NCBI RefSeq assembly: GCF_023516555.1
Contig: NZ_JAMGBD010000001.1
Coordinates: forward strand, 1,488,001 to 1,552,000
Source: Sphingomonas alba
GTDB taxonomy: Bacteria > Pseudomonadota > Alphaproteobacteria > Sphingomonadales > Sphingomonadaceae
Length of the DNA: 64,000 nt
Reading direction: 5' to 3'
In this document: positions 8,573 through 18,747 of the stretch, piece by piece
Position numbering within the stretch: position 1 is the first letter of the stretch
Layout of the letters: each line of letters opens with the position of its first letter
Program-made: the position numbers and the translations under genes
The notes under the pieces: generated by a model
What the model was told of the DNA's origin: nothing
What the model saw: the letters and a program-made list of their open reading frames with translations, nothing else
Database searches by the model: none

Positions 8573-10906
8573 ATGGCGACCGCTGCCGAGCGGGCCCGCA
8601 AGCGGGACCTGGGGCCCGACTGGAGGGAAAAGCTCCGCGATTCCGTTCGCATGTTTGCAGTACGGACGATCGGCACGCTGCTGTTGGCAGTCAGCCTGGC
8701 CCTCGCCGTAGCTTTGGCCACCCACCACAGCGTCGATCCAAGCTTTTCGACCGCGGCTGGCGGACCGCCGGTCAATTGGGTCGGCACGCCAGGGGCCTAT
8801 GCGAGCGACCTCCTGCTGATCCTGTTTGGGCCGGCGTCGGGATTATTCCTGCCGGTCCTGGCGCTCGCGGGTTTGAGGATGATGCGCGGCGATGGCGCCG
8901 GGCGGCTTGGCCGCTCTTTGTTGTTCACCGGGATCGGCATCTTCCTGGTTGGAGTCGCTCTATCGATGGTTCGCGACACGGCCGTGTCGGGACTTCCGGC
9001 GGGATGGGGCGGCGCTTTGGGATTTGCCGGGGCGCACGGGATCGACGCAGGCGTAAACCTGATCGGCGACCGCAATATCGCCGGGCCATTGCGCATGGCG
9101 CTGATGGCGGTGCTGGCGCTTGGCGGCCTGATCATCACCTGGTTCGCCCTCGGCCTGCGCGAGGAAGAGAAGGGCTGGGTCGGCGGATTGTTCAAGCGCG
9201 ATCCCGACCGGATCGTCCGGCCGCCGCGCCGTACCGTCGAAGAGCGCGAGGCGCGCGATATGCCTGCGGCCCCGCCGCGCTCGCGGCCCGCCGTCGCCGT
9301 CGCCGAGCCCGCCAAGGCCGTCGCGCCCGCAACCCAGCGCAAGGCCGACGGCCGCAAGCGGAGCCCTCATCAGGCGAGCCTCGCTTTGGGCGACGACTAC
9401 GTCCTGCCCTCGCTTGACCTGCTCAACGCCCCACCGCCGCATGGCAAAACCCAGGTTGACCGCGCCGGGCTGGAGCGCAACGCTCGCCTGCTTGAAAGCG
9501 TGCTTGAGGACTTCCATGTCCGCGGCGACATCGTCGAGGTCCGCCCCGGGCCGGTCGTGACCATGTACGAACTGGAGCCGGCGAGCGGCATCAAGGCCAG
9601 CCGCGTCATCCAGTTGGCCGACGACATTGCCCGCAACATGTCGGCCTTGTCGGCGCGCGTGGCGACGATCCCGGGCCGCAGCGTCATCGGCATCGAATTG
9701 CCGAATCCCAAACGCGAATCCGTCAGCCTGTCGGAACTCATCGGCAGCCAGGCGTTCGAGGACCAGGCGATGTCCTTGCCGCTCATCCTCGGCAAGAACA
9801 TCTCCGGCGACCCGGTCATCGCCGACCTTGCACCTATGCCGCACCTTCTCGTTGCCGGCACTACGGGGTCCGGCAAGTCGGTCGGCCTCAACTGCATGAT
9901 CCTGTCGTTGCTCTACCGGATGAGCCCGGACGAGTGCCGGATGATCATGATCGACCCGAAGATGCTGGAGCTCAGCATCTACGACGACATTCCGCATCTG
10001 CTCTCCCCGGTCGTTACCGAGCCAGGCAAGGCGATTCGCGCGCTCAAGTGGACGGTCGAGCAGATGGAGGAGCGCTATCGCATGATGGCGAGCCTCGGTG
10101 TCCGACAGCTCGCCAGCTTCAACGCCAAGGTCCGTGACGCCAAGGCCAAGGGCGCGCAGCTCGGGAGGCGGGTGCAGACCGGCTACAATGCCGACACCGG
10201 CCAGCCGGTTTATGAGACCGAAGAGCTGGAGTATGAGGTGCTGCCGCAGATCGTCGTCATCGTCGACGAGCTCGCGGACCTGATGATGACGGCGGGCAAG
10301 GAGGTCGAGTTCCTAATCCAGCGTCTGGCGCAGAAGGCGCGCGCCGCCGGCATCCACTTGATCATGGCGACGCAGCGGCCGTCGGTCGATGTCATCACCG
10401 GCGTCATCAAGGCCAATCTGCCGACCCGCATCAGTTTCCAGGTCACCAGCAAGATCGATTCGCGCACCATCCTCGGCGAGCAGGGCGCCGAACAGCTGCT
10501 GGGCAAGGGCGACATGCTCTACATGCCGGGCGGCAAGCAGATCGTCCGTGTGCACGGCCCCTTCGTGTCCGACGAGGAAGTCCGTCACGTCGCCGAGCAT
10601 TGGCGGCGGCAGGGCGTGCCCGACTATATCCAGGCCGTCACCGAGGAGCCCGAAGACGGCGGCTATCTGTTCGACGGCCAGCCGACCGGCGATGACGATC
10701 CGGAGACCCAGCTCTACCGCAAGGCGATCCAGATCGTCGCCGAGAGCCAGAAGGCCTCGACCTCCTACCTGCAGCGGCAGCTGCGCGTCGGATACAACAG
10801 CGCGGCCCGCCTCATCGAACGGATGGAGAAGGACGGTTTGGTCGGCCAGCCGGACCATGTCGGCCGCCGCGAAGTGCTGATCGACACCGACGGTCACCCC
10901 CTCTAA
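8573..10906 (+). CDS. ftsK: DNA translocase FtsK
   Basis: This 777-aa FtsK acts at the division septum, pumping DNA and activating XerCD recombination at dif. It has an N-terminal membrane domain with about four helices (residues ~30-200), a shortish Pro/Ala/Arg linker, the motor domain with Walker A GTTGSGKS at residues 429-436 and VIVDELADLMM as Walker B, then a C-terminal gamma winged helix (LRVGYNSAARLIERME) that reads KOPS sites. The ATG at 8573 follows GGGGGAAGA; an upstream in-frame start would add 23 non-conserved residues. lolA follows, as in many alphaproteobacteria. Confidence 0.96.
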   Translation: MATAAERARKRDLGPDWREKLRDSVRMFAVRTIGTLLLAVSLALAVALATHHSVDPSFSTAAGGPPVNWVGTPGAYASDLLLILFGPASGLFLPVLALAGLRMMRGDGAGRLGRSLLFTGIGIFLVGVALSMVRDTAVSGLPAGWGGALGFAGAHGIDAGVNLIGDRNIAGPLRMALMAVLALGGLIITWFALGLREEEKGWVGGLFKRDPDRIVRPPRRTVEEREARDMPAAPPRSRPAVAVAEPAKAVAPATQRKADGRKRSPHQASLALGDDYVLPSLDLLNAPPPHGKTQVDRAGLERNARLLESVLEDFHVRGDIVEVRPGPVVTMYELEPASGIKASRVIQLADDIARNMSALSARVATIPGRSVIGIELPNPKRESVSLSELIGSQAFEDQAMSLPLILGKNISGDPVIADLAPMPHLLVAGTTGSGKSVGLNCMILSLLYRMSPDECRMIMIDPKMLELSIYDDIPHLLSPVVTEPGKAIRALKWTVEQMEERYRMMASLGVRQLASFNAKVRDAKAKGAQLGRRVQTGYNADTGQPVYETEELEYEVLPQIVVIVDELADLMMTAGKEVEFLIQRLAQKARAAGIHLIMATQRPSVDVITGVIKANLPTRISFQVTSKIDSRTILGEQGAEQLLGKGDMLYMPGGKQIVRVHGPFVSDEEVRHVAEHWRRQGVPDYIQAVTEEPEDGGYLFDGQPTGDDDPETQLYRKAIQIVAESQKASTSYLQRQLRVGYNSAARLIERMEKDGLVGQPDHVGRREVLIDTDGHPL

Positions 10907-11008
10907 CGGCCGTTTTGAACCCTGAACGAACGGGAACCCACGGGTTCAGTCCGCATTCAATGGCGAAACGCCACCACCGGCGGCAAAATTTTCCAGGAGT
11001 TTGTGACC

Positions 11009-11635
11009 ATGGCTTTTCCGACCCTTCTTGCCCGCGCGCTGGCGCCCGCCGCCGCCATCGCCATGCTGGCCGGCCCCGCGATTGCAGCGTCGGCGGGCGA
11101 GTTGGCGCAGGTCGAACAGCATCTTGCGGCCGCCCAGTCGATGACCGCCAACTTCGTCCAGACGGACAGCAAGAACCACCAGTTGGCCGGCACCATGCAG
11201 TTGAAGCGCCCGGGCCGGATCCGCTTCGAATATGGCCGCGGCGCCAACATGTTGCTTGTCGCCAACGGCAAGACCCTAACGTTTATCGACTATGACGTCG
11301 GCCAGAAGTCGAGCTGGGCGATCGCCAAATCACCACTCAGCGTTCTGCTGTCGGGCAATCCCGATCTCGACCGTATCGCCCGCGTCCTACCGAGCGCCGA
11401 CAGCCGTATCCTGCTGGTCCGCGCCCGCGATTCGCGGCGGCCGGAATTCGGGACGATGATACTCGCTTTTGTGAAGACCCCCGGTGCCCCGGCCGGCCTG
11501 CGCCTTGAAGGTTGGACGGCGATCGACGCGCAGAACAAGCGCACGACGGTCAAGCTGGACGGCCAGCGTTACAACGTTGCGGTGGCTGAAAGCGCCTTCA
11601 GCTACGCCGAGCCCGCCAAGAAGGCGAAACGTTAA
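11009..11635 (+). CDS. lolA: Outer-membrane lipoprotein carrier protein LolA
   Basis: This 208-aa exported protein matches LolA, the periplasmic shuttle that moves lipoproteins from LolCDE to the outer membrane. A signal peptide ends near AGPAIAA; the mature protein has the family pattern SMTANFVQTDS, GTMQLKRPGRIRFEY and DGKTL-like NGKTLTFIDYD strands. The ATG at 11009 is preferred over GTG at 11003 because the CCAGGAG ribosome site then has about 10-base spacing. The C-terminus is unusually basic (AKKAKR). It follows ftsK by about 100 bases. Confidence 0.92.
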   Translation: MAFPTLLARALAPAAAIAMLAGPAIAASAGELAQVEQHLAAAQSMTANFVQTDSKNHQLAGTMQLKRPGRIRFEYGRGANMLLVANGKTLTFIDYDVGQKSSWAIAKSPLSVLLSGNPDLDRIARVLPSADSRILLVRARDSRRPEFGTMILAFVKTPGAPAGLRLEGWTAIDAQNKRTTVKLDGQRYNVAVAESAFSYAEPAKKAKR

Positions 11636-11786
11636 AATACGTAGCAAAGTAAAACTGTTCATCATGCGGTCAGCATCGCGCGCGTAAAGCGGCCTGGATT
11701 GCTGCACTTAGCCGGGGTTTCCCCCTGTTACCCGGGCAGCAGCAATCGCCTTGCGTGACGAACGCTTGGTCGGCCCTCGCTCCAAT

Positions 11787-11808
11787 GCCCCCGGAGCGGG
11801 GGCCTTTT
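11787..11808 (+). terminator. Rho-independent terminator after lolA
   Basis: A 7-bp GC stem (GCCCCCG with CGGGGGC) with a GAG loop is followed by C and four T. It sits about 150 bases after lolA and 34 before xthA. The T tract is short, and an alternative outer pairing AATGCC/GGCATT is possible. Confidence 0.6.
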
Positions 11809-11841
11809 GGCATTTAGGAACATTCGGCTAAGCGGACTCGC

Positions 11842-12633
11842 GTGACCAACCTCAAGATCGCCTCCTGGAACGTCAATTCCGTCCGCGCGCGCATCGGCAT
11901 CGTCGAGCGGCTACTGCACGAGGAGGCGCCGGACATCCTCTGCCTCCAGGAGACAAAGGCCGAGGACAAGTCATTCCCGTCCGACCTGTTCCGCCAGATG
12001 GGTTACGTCCACCAGAAGCTGACCGGCCAGCGCATGCATCATGGCGTCGCCATATTGTCGAAACTGCCGCTGCACGACGAAGGCCGGCACGACTGGCAGG
12101 ACAATGGCGAGGCCCGCCATGTCGGCGCCCGCCTCGACTGCGGCATCCGGCTGGAAAATGTCTACGTTCCGGCCGGGGGGGATATTCCCGACCGCACGGT
12201 CAACCCGAAATTCGGTCAGAAGCTCGACTTCATCGAGCGCATGACGCGCTGGTCGGAAAAGTTGGCTGAGCCGACTTTGATCGTCGGCGACTTCAATGTC
12301 GCTCCGCTGCAATGCGACGTCTGGAGCCACAAGGCTTTGCTCGACGTCGTCAGCCACACGCCGATCGAGGTCGATGCCCTCACCAGGCTGCAGCAGGCCC
12401 ATGACTGGGTCGACATCGGCCGCGCGCATATTCCGGCGCCGGCGCGCAATTTCACCTGGTGGAGCTACCGTTCGCCCGACTGGACGAAGAACGACCGTGG
12501 CCGGCGCCTCGACCATATGTGGTGCAGCCCTGAGGTGGCGTCGCTGGCGGTCGCCCATCGCGTCCTCGAGCCGTGCCGCAATTGGGAGCGGCCTTCCGAC
12601 CATGTGCCGCTGATCGTGGAGCTCGCCGTTTGA
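11842..12633 (+). CDS. xthA: Exodeoxyribonuclease III
   Basis: This 263-aa Mg2+-dependent enzyme of the AP-endonuclease/exonuclease III family acts in base-excision repair. Seen: [13 protein letters not shown] at the start, the metal ligand E37 in [13 protein letters not shown] in the middle, RRLDHMWCS and the catalytic [10 protein letters not shown] near the end. The start is GTG at 11842. The TGA overlaps the probable TTG start of ribA, so the two are likely co-transcribed, although they share no pathway. Confidence 0.95.
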   Translation: MTNLKIASWNVNSVRARIGIVERLLHEEAPDILCLQETKAEDKSFPSDLFRQMGYVHQKLTGQRMHHGVAILSKLPLHDEGRHDWQDNGEARHVGARLDCGIRLENVYVPAGGDIPDRTVNPKFGQKLDFIERMTRWSEKLAEPTLIVGDFNVAPLQCDVWSHKALLDVVSHTPIEVDALTRLQQAHDWVDIGRAHIPAPARNFTWWSYRSPDWTKNDRGRRLDHMWCSPEVASLAVAHRVLEPCRNWERPSDHVPLIVELAV

Positions 12634-13673
12634 CGGCCAGCCCGGTCGAGCGCGCCGTTGCCGCCCTTCGGGCCGGCCGCCCGGTCGCGGTCGGCTCGGC
12701 AACCATCCTCTCCGTCGAGACCGCCACTGGCGCGATACTCGACCTGCTAGACCCGCAAGCCAAGGCACCCCTGCTGTTATCGGGTGAACGCGCGGCGGCC
12801 CTGGGTCTCGGCAATTTGCGTGAGGTCGGCGATCTCAAGCACGCGGTGCAGGTTCATCGTGCGCCATGGCTCGACCGCGAAACGGCGCGCTCGCTGGCGG
12901 ACCCTTCCCGCGACTTCGACCGCGGCCCGATCGGACCGCTGGGCGCCGAAGCGGTACGCTGTCCGGGCGAGGCCGAAGCCATACTGACTCTGCTGCGGCT
13001 TGCCGGCGTATTGCCGGCGGCGTGGCTGGTGGGGGTCGAAGCGGAAGCGAAGGTAGGCGTGGAGGCAATCATGGCCGCCGTTCATGCCCCTCAGGTACAG
13101 CTCGTCACCCGGGCGAAGCTCCCGGTCGAGGGACTGGAGGGCACGCAAATCGTCGCCTTCCGCGACACCGGAACCGGCGAGGAACATGTGGCGCTCGTCG
13201 TTGGAGCCTTCGGCGGTCGCCCGCCGTTGGTCCGCCTCCACAGCGAATGCCTGACCGGCGACGTCTTCGGCTCCCTGAAATGCGACTGCGGGCCGCAACT
13301 GAAGGAAGCGCTGCGGCTGATCGGCGCTGCAGGTGGCGGGGTGTTGCTCTATCTTCGCCAGGAAGGCCGCGGCATCGGCTTGGCCAACAAATTGCGTGCC
13401 TACGCACTCCAGGACCGCGGGCTCGACACGATCGAGGCCAATTTGCGCCTTGGATTCGCCGACGACGAGCGCGGCTATGGCGTGGCGGCGGCGATGTTGA
13501 GGGCGCTGGGTGTGGATAGTGCCCGGCTGCTGACCAACAATCCAAACAAGGTCGCGGGGCTTGAAGCGGCGGGGGTCCACGTCGTCGAGCGCGTCGCGCA
13601 TCATATGCCGACCAACCCCCACAATGCCGATTACATCGCTACCAAGAAGGCCAAGAGCGGCCATCTCGATTAG
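12630..13673 (+). CDS. ribA: GTP cyclohydrolase II with degenerate N-terminal RibB-like domain
   Basis: This 347-aa protein has an intact C-terminal GTP cyclohydrolase II domain (about 155-347), the first step of riboflavin synthesis. Zinc ligands C207, C218 and C220 are seen in [18 protein letters not shown], and the catalytic segment is [13 protein letters not shown]. The N-terminal ~150 residues align with DHBP synthase ([14 protein letters not shown], then GERAAALGL, then [14 protein letters not shown] for the usual [14 protein letters not shown]). They lack the acidic DDEDRENEGD metal motif and the catalytic histidine, so RibB activity should be absent. The start is probably TTG at 12630, overlapping the xthA stop (TTGA). 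The rest of the pathway lies at 60.9-64 kb. Confidence 0.9.
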   Translation: MTASPVERAVAALRAGRPVAVGSATILSVETATGAILDLLDPQAKAPLLLSGERAAALGLGNLREVGDLKHAVQVHRAPWLDRETARSLADPSRDFDRGPIGPLGAEAVRCPGEAEAILTLLRLAGVLPAAWLVGVEAEAKVGVEAIMAAVHAPQVQLVTRAKLPVEGLEGTQIVAFRDTGTGEEHVALVVGAFGGRPPLVRLHSECLTGDVFGSLKCDCGPQLKEALRLIGAAGGGVLLYLRQEGRGIGLANKLRAYALQDRGLDTIEANLRLGFADDERGYGVAAAMLRALGVDSARLLTNNPNKVAGLEAAGVHVVERVAHHMPTNPHNADYIATKKAKSGHLD

Positions 13674-14329
13674 GCTTCGAAAAGCGCACTCCCGACTCTG
13701 ACCGCCGTCGCGCCCAAGCTAACCGCCACTTTGTAATCGCTGCTCATCCCCATGCTGAGCCCGGTGACGTCATGACGCCGCGCCAGTTCCGCAAGCAAGG
13801 CGAAATAGGGATCCGGCTGCTGCTCGTCGGGCGGGATGCACATGAGCCCGGCCAGCGGCAGCGGCGAGGCGCAGACCTCATCGAGGAACGGCCCGAGTTC
13901 AGCGACGGCGACACCGCCCTTCTGGTCTTCGGCACCGATGTTCACTTGTACGTACACCGGCGGGAATCGACCCGCCTTCTCGCCAGCCTTGACCAGGGCC
14001 GCCAGCAAGGACGGACGGTCGAGCGAGTGGATGACGTCGAACAGGGCCACCGCCTCGTCCGCCTTGTTCGACTGCAGCTGGCCGATCATGTGCAGCAGGA
14101 CATCCGGATAGCGAAGGCGCAGCGCGTGCCATTTGGCTCTGGCTTCCTGCACGCGGCTCTCGCCGAAATCGCGTTGACCCGCCTTCAGCAGCGGCTCGAT
14201 CTGGTCTGCGCTCCGGCCCTTGGTCACCGCAATCAGTGTCACGTCTTCCGCTTTACGGCGCGCGACCTTGCATGCCTCGGCAATGCCGTTGCGAATTTCA
14301 GCTAATCTGGAAGCGGAATCGAGCGTCAG
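13670..14329 (-). CDS. yggS: YggS/PLPBP family PLP-binding protein
   Basis: This fold-III PLP protein is the family involved in vitamin B6 and amino-acid homeostasis. The PLP lysine lies in [12 protein letters not shown], and the family segment [13 protein letters not shown] follows. Family-like sequence continues upstream of the first GTG (14242) as [23 protein letters not shown], which a GTG start would lose. No ATG, GTG or TTG is available there; CTG at 14329-14327 overlaps the stop of the upstream gene (CTGA) and would give 219 aa, the usual family length. The CTG start is inference. The 3' end overlaps the ribA stop. Confidence 0.85.
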   Translation of the reverse strand: MTLDSASRLAEIRNGIAEACKVARRKAEDVTLIAVTKGRSADQIEPLLKAGQRDFGESRVQEARAKWHALRLRYPDVLLHMIGQLQSNKADEAVALFDVIHSLDRPSLLAALVKAGEKAGRFPPVYVQVNIGAEDQKGGVAVAELGPFLDEVCASPLPLAGLMCIPPDEQQPDPYFALLAELARRHDVTGLSMGMSSDYKVAVSLGATAVRVGSALFEA

Positions 14330-15051
14330 AACTTGAAAGCGGTCCCGACGTAGACCGCCTGGCTGTCGCGGCGCTCGTCGCGGGTGGCGGAGACGCGGTC
14401 CTGCTCGATCTTGTAGCGAACGCCGCCGGTGACCGCGATGCTGCGGGTCAGGTTGTACGCACCGCCGACATCGAGGGCATAGCCGCGCTCGCGGCCGATA
14501 ACCGGGGCCTGGGTGCCGTCACTGCGCTCTGCGGTTGCGGCGAGGCGGCCGGTAAAGCGGTTAAGCGAGTAATTGACGCCGACCACTGCGGTTTCACGCC
14601 CGCCCAGCGCCAGGTTGGTGCCGCTGGTCTTGGCGACATCGCCGGTTACGGCAAAGCGGCGCCAGCCGACAGCGACGCCGAGGTTATAGGTTGATGGAGC
14701 CAATGCTCCGATCGCCGAATTGGCGGAGGCGGAGGCGAGATCGGCATTGCGGCCCGCGGCGGCATCGGCACCCCGGGCTCGGATCGCAACCCGGACCTGC
14801 GACGGCCGGTTCTTCGGCGCTGCAGGCGTGAATTTGAAGTCGGCGACTGCCGGCCGATTACCGAATTCCGCGGCAAGGCGAGGATCTGCAGTGGCTGGCG
14901 TGAAACTGGTCACCCGGTCGAAAGAAATCGCGACCGCAGGCGGGCGCTTCTTCGCCTCAGGTTTGGCCATGGCGATGGCGGGGACGAGCAGCAGGGCGCC
15001 CGCAGCAAACGCTGCAGCGACCGTTCCGCTGTTCTTGCCCCACTTCAACAC
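14326..15051 (-). CDS. Small outer-membrane beta-barrel protein (hypothetical porin-like)
   Basis: This is a 241-aa protein with a signal peptide (about 1-27, ending PAIAMA), an Ala/Pro-rich linker (about 28-110) and alternating hydrophobic strands such as NLGVAVGWRRFAVTGDVA and SLNRFTGRLAATAER. It ends VYVGTAFKF; a terminal phenylalanine is the BAM recognition hallmark of outer-membrane barrels. The GTG at 15051 follows AAGGAG by 8 bases, so the longer in-frame reading to 15150 is rejected. About eight strands would fit. No named family is recognised with certainty. It is coupled to yggS. Confidence 0.75.
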   Translation of the reverse strand: MLKWGKNSGTVAAAFAAGALLLVPAIAMAKPEAKKRPPAVAISFDRVTSFTPATADPRLAAEFGNRPAVADFKFTPAAPKNRPSQVRVAIRARGADAAAGRNADLASASANSAIGALAPSTYNLGVAVGWRRFAVTGDVAKTSGTNLALGGRETAVVGVNYSLNRFTGRLAATAERSDGTQAPVIGRERGYALDVGGAYNLTRSIAVTGGVRYKIEQDRVSATRDERRDSQAVYVGTAFKF

Positions 15052-15274
15052 CGACTCACACTCCTTCGCACGAAGGATATAGCGATTCACCCGCTTTGGT
15101 TCCAAGGGTCCATCAGGATTCCCCCGATGCCTGTTGCGATAAGAGCACAACCCTGTCCCACGGCTGAACAGTGATGCCCCCGAAACGAGGTGCCGTTCAG
15201 GTACGAGACAGCGCTTGCGGGCCTTGGGTGAGTGCCTATAACGGCCTCAATTCTTGCCTTGGACGGGAAACCCT

Positions 15275-15709
15275 ATGCTCCGCCTGCCGATCACTACCGT
15301 GGCTGTCCTTGCTGTTGCGCTGAGCGCCTCGGCCTGTTCGCGTAACAAGGAAGCGCCGGTCAATCTGGCTCCTTCGCGCATGACCTCGATTGGCGTGAAC
15401 GCCTATCTGTGGCGCGCGGCCGTCGATACCGTCTCGTTCGCCCCACTCCTGCAGGCCGATGCCAACACCGGCATCATCATCACCGACTGGTATTCCAACC
15501 CCAAGTCGCCGGGCGAGCGCATCAAGCTGACCGTCACCATCCTCGACCAGGACCTGCGCGCCGATGCCCTTCGCGTCGCCGCTTCGCGGCAGGTCAACCA
15601 GTCGGGCGTTTGGGTCGATGCGCCGGTGGCCGCCGCCACCGTCCAGAAGCTTGAGGACATCATCCTCACCCGCGCCCGCGACCTTCGCCGCACCACCGTC
15701 GCCGGGTAG
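15275..15709 (+). CDS. DUF3576 domain lipoprotein
   Basis: This 144-aa protein has a signal peptide with the lipobox SASAC (Cys at about residue 21), then a compact domain with VNAYLWRAAVDTVSFAPL and IIITDWYSNPKSPGERIKLTV, the alphaproteobacterial DUF3576 pattern. The function is unknown; lipid anchoring in the envelope is predicted. It precedes leuS by 12 bases, so the two are probably co-transcribed, as in many relatives. Confidence 0.88.
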   Translation: MLRLPITTVAVLAVALSASACSRNKEAPVNLAPSRMTSIGVNAYLWRAAVDTVSFAPLLQADANTGIIITDWYSNPKSPGERIKLTVTILDQDLRADALRVAASRQVNQSGVWVDAPVAAATVQKLEDIILTRARDLRRTTVAG

Positions 15710-15721
15710 AGCTATCGGGAC

Positions 15722-18253
15722 ATGACCGACCGCTTTGATCCGGCGGCTGCCGACCCGCGCTGGCAGAAGCGCTGGGAGGAAGCGAAGAGCTTTTCCGCCG
15801 ACAGCGCGTCGCCGAAGCCCAAGACCTACGTCCTCGAGATGTTCCCCTATCCCTCGGGGCGCATCCACATGGGGCATGTTCGTAACTACACAATGGGCGA
15901 TGTCCTCGCCCGCTATCGCCGGATGCAAGGCTTCGAAGTGCTCCACCCGATGGGTTGGGACGCGTTCGGCATGCCGGCCGAAAATGCGGCAATGGAAAAG
16001 GGCGTCCATCCGGGCGGCTGGACGCGGGCCAACATCGCCACCATGCGGGCGCAGCTGAAGCGCCTCGGCTTCGCGCTCGACTGGGACCGTGAGCTCGCCA
16101 CCTGCGAGCCTGATTATTACGGCCACGAGCAGGCGCTGTTCCTCGACCTGATGGGGGCCGGCCTCGTCACCCGCAAGGAAAGCGAGGTCAATTGGGACCC
16201 AGTCGACATGACCGTGCTCGCCAACGAGCAGGTGATCGACGGCAAGGGCTGGCGGTCCGGAGCTCCCGTCGAGCGCCGCAAACTCAGCCAGTGGTTCCTG
16301 AAAATCACCGACTTCGCCGACGATTTGCTCGAAGGGCTCGAATCCCTCGACCAATGGCCAGACAAGGTACGGTTGATGCAGGAAAACTGGATCGGCAAGA
16401 GCCGAGGCTTGCAATTCTGCTTCCGCTTCGTCGGCACCCCGCCCGGCGGAGCCTGCGACGTCGAGGTCTTCACGACCCGCCCGGACACCATTTTCGGCGC
16501 GAGCTTTGTCGCCCTGTCGCCGGGCCATCCGATCGCCGAAGCCCTCGCCGCACAGGATCCGAAAGTCGCCGAATTTATCGCCAAATGCGCGGCCGGCGGC
16601 ACCAGCGAAGCCGATATCGAAACCGCTGAAAAACTCGGCTTCGATACCGGGCTGGAGGTCGTCCACCCGTTCGATCCCGAATGGCGCCTTCCGGTCTGGA
16701 TCGCCAACTTCGTCCTCATGGAATATGGCGCGGGCGCGCTTTACGGCGTCCCCGCCCACGACGCGCGCGACTTCGAATTCGCGGTCAAATATGACCTGCC
16801 GATCCGCCGCGTCGTCGCCGCTCCGACCCAGGACGGCTTCACGCCGGTCACTGAGGCCGAGACCGAGCATGGCGTCGCCGTCAACTCGCGTTTCCTCGAC
16901 GGACTCAGTACCGCCGAGGCGATGACCGCTGTCATCCGCCGCGCGGAGGAGGCCGGCTGGGGCAAGGGCACCACCCAGTATCGCCTGCGAGACTGGGGCG
17001 TTTCACGGCAGCGCTACTGGGGCACACCGATCCCCGTGATCCATTGCGACAAGTGCGGCCCGGTCGGCGTCCCGCGCGACCAATTGCCGGTTGTCCTCCC
17101 CGAAGACGTGACCTTCGACGTTCCGGGCAATCCGCTCGACCGGCATCCGACCTGGAACAAGGCCAACTGCCCGAAGTGCGGTGGCGCGGCCCGGCGCGAG
17201 ACCGACACGCTCGACACCTTTGTCGATTCGAGCTGGTACTTCCTGCGCTTCGCCAGCCAGCCCGCCGACAAGCCGTTCGACCGCCGCGAGGCCGAGCAAT
17301 GGCTGCCGGTCGCGCAATATATCGGCGGCGTCGAGCATGCGATCCTGCACTTGCTCTACGCCCGTTTCTGGACCCGCGCCCTGGAACACATGGGGAAGGT
17401 CGGTTTCGCCGAGCCGTTCAAGGGCCTTTTCACCCAGGGAATGGTGACCCACGAGACGTACAAGTCGCAGGACGGCCGCTGGTTGTCCCCCGACGAGGTC
17501 GAGGCCGGCGAGGGCGGAAGCCTGCTCGAGCGCGCAACCCATTCGTCGGTCCAGCGCGGCCGCGTCGAAAAGATGTCGAAGTCGAAGAAGAACACCATCG
17601 ACCCGGAGCCGATCGTCGACCGCTACGGCGCCGACGCAGTGCGCTGGTTCATGCTCTCCGACTCACCCCCCGAGCGCGACCTCGAATGGTCGGAAAGCGG
17701 CATCGAAGGCGCGGCGCGCTTCACCCAGCGCGTCTGGCGGCTGGTGCAGAGCGTTTCCGGCGCATCCGGCGCATCCGGCGAGGATGAGGAACTCGATCGC
17801 AAGGTCCATCGCGCCGTCGCCGCCGCCGGCGCCGCGATCGAAGGCCTGCAGTTCAACAAGGCGGTTGCGGCTCTCTACGAACTGACCAACGCCATTGAGC
17901 GCGCCAAGCCCTCGGCAAGCCGCGACGGGGCGATCCGGACTTTGGTCCTGCTGGCCGCGCCCATGGCCCCGCACTTGGCCGAAGAGGCTTGGGTCGCGCT
18001 CGGCGAGCAAGGCATGATTGCCGACGCCGATTGGCCGAAGCACGACCCGAGCCTTCTGATCGACGAGACTGTGACCTTGGCCGTGCAAGTCAACGGCAAG
18101 CTCCGCGACACGATTCCGGCCGCCCGCGGCCTCCCCAGGGAGGAAGCTGAGGCGCTGGCGCTCGCTTCGCCGAAGGTGCAGGCGCAGCTCGGCGGCAAGG
18201 CTCCGCGCAAGGTGATTGTGGTTCCCGACCGGCTAGTGAATATCGTCGCATGA
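15722..18253 (+). CDS. leuS: Leucyl-tRNA synthetase
   Basis: This 843-aa class Ia synthetase charges tRNA-Leu. The HIGH-type motif appears in [19 protein letters not shown] (about residue 42), the editing CP1 domain contains [14 protein letters not shown], zinc-ribbon-like CDKCGP and CPKCGG pairs are present, and KMSKSKKNT carries the KMSKS loop. The length is normal. A small Gly-Ala-Ser tandem ([11 protein letters not shown]) from a 9-base repeat near 17757-17780 lies before the anticodon-binding domain. The TGA overlaps lptE by ATGA. Confidence 0.97.
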   Translation: MTDRFDPAAADPRWQKRWEEAKSFSADSASPKPKTYVLEMFPYPSGRIHMGHVRNYTMGDVLARYRRMQGFEVLHPMGWDAFGMPAENAAMEKGVHPGGWTRANIATMRAQLKRLGFALDWDRELATCEPDYYGHEQALFLDLMGAGLVTRKESEVNWDPVDMTVLANEQVIDGKGWRSGAPVERRKLSQWFLKITDFADDLLEGLESLDQWPDKVRLMQENWIGKSRGLQFCFRFVGTPPGGACDVEVFTTRPDTIFGASFVALSPGHPIAEALAAQDPKVAEFIAKCAAGGTSEADIETAEKLGFDTGLEVVHPFDPEWRLPVWIANFVLMEYGAGALYGVPAHDARDFEFAVKYDLPIRRVVAAPTQDGFTPVTEAETEHGVAVNSRFLDGLSTAEAMTAVIRRAEEAGWGKGTTQYRLRDWGVSRQRYWGTPIPVIHCDKCGPVGVPRDQLPVVLPEDVTFDVPGNPLDRHPTWNKANCPKCGGAARRETDTLDTFVDSSWYFLRFASQPADKPFDRREAEQWLPVAQYIGGVEHAILHLLYARFWTRALEHMGKVGFAEPFKGLFTQGMVTHETYKSQDGRWLSPDEVEAGEGGSLLERATHSSVQRGRVEKMSKSKKNTIDPEPIVDRYGADAVRWFMLSDSPPERDLEWSESGIEGAARFTQRVWRLVQSVSGASGASGEDEELDRKVHRAVAAAGAAIEGLQFNKAVAALYELTNAIERAKPSASRDGAIRTLVLLAAPMAPHLAEEAWVALGEQGMIADADWPKHDPSLLIDETVTLAVQVNGKLRDTIPAARGLPREEAEALALASPKVQAQLGGKAPRKVIVVPDRLVNIVA

Positions 18254-18747
18254 TGCGGTTCCTGCTCCTCGCCTGCGCTCTCACCCTTTCGGCGTGCGGC
18301 CTGAGGCCGATGTACGCAGGCGGCGAGTCTGGCGTCGCCGCGACGTCGCTGCGCTCGATCCAGGTGCAACCAATCCCCGGCAAGGCGGGGTGGCTGGTGC
18401 ACAAGGCCCTCGTCCAACGGCTCGGCGAGCCGGGGAGAGGCGCGGCCACCTACCGCCTTGAGGTTGAGCTCGACGACAATATCACCGGTTACGGTATCCG
18501 CGGCGACAGCGCCGCCACCCGCGAGCGCCGGACGTTGCGGGCGCGATATCGCCTGGTGGATTTGTCGACGGGCGGAGTCGTGCTCGACGCGACCGCCGGG
18601 TCGGACGCCGGTATCGATGTCGTTTCGTCGCAATATGCGACCGTCGCCGCCGAGCAGACAGCGCTCGAGCGGCTTTCCGAAGTGGTTTCCGACCAGATGG
18701 TCGGCCGCCTCGGCCTCTACGTCACACGGACCCACGGCGCGCGGTGA
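18250..18747 (+). CDS. lptE: LPS-assembly lipoprotein LptE
   Basis: This 165-aa lipoprotein (lipobox LSAC, Cys16, followed by GLRPMYAGG) matches LptE, the plug partner of LptD that inserts lipopolysaccharide into the outer leaflet. The GLRPmY start of the mature protein and the position between leuS and holA are the usual evidence, because the family is otherwise weakly conserved. It overlaps leuS and holA by four bases on each side. Confidence 0.9.
   Translation: MMRFLLLACALTLSACGLRPMYAGGESGVAATSLRSIQVQPIPGKAGWLVHKALVQRLGEPGRGAATYRLEVELDDNITGYGIRGDSAATRERRTLRARYRLVDLSTGGVVLDATAGSDAGIDVVSSQYATVAAEQTALERLSEVVSDQMVGRLGLYVTRTHGAR

Noticed and set aside
15236-16870. Long antisense open frame (544 codons) opposite leuS
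   Set aside because: It mirrors the leuS codon pattern in GC-rich DNA, has no family motif and no ribosome site; LeuS on the other strand is certain.
17757-17780. 9-base tandem repeat in leuS as a functional repeat
   Set aside because: Only two to three copies coding for a Gly-Ala-Ser linker; most simply replication slippage in a tolerant loop.
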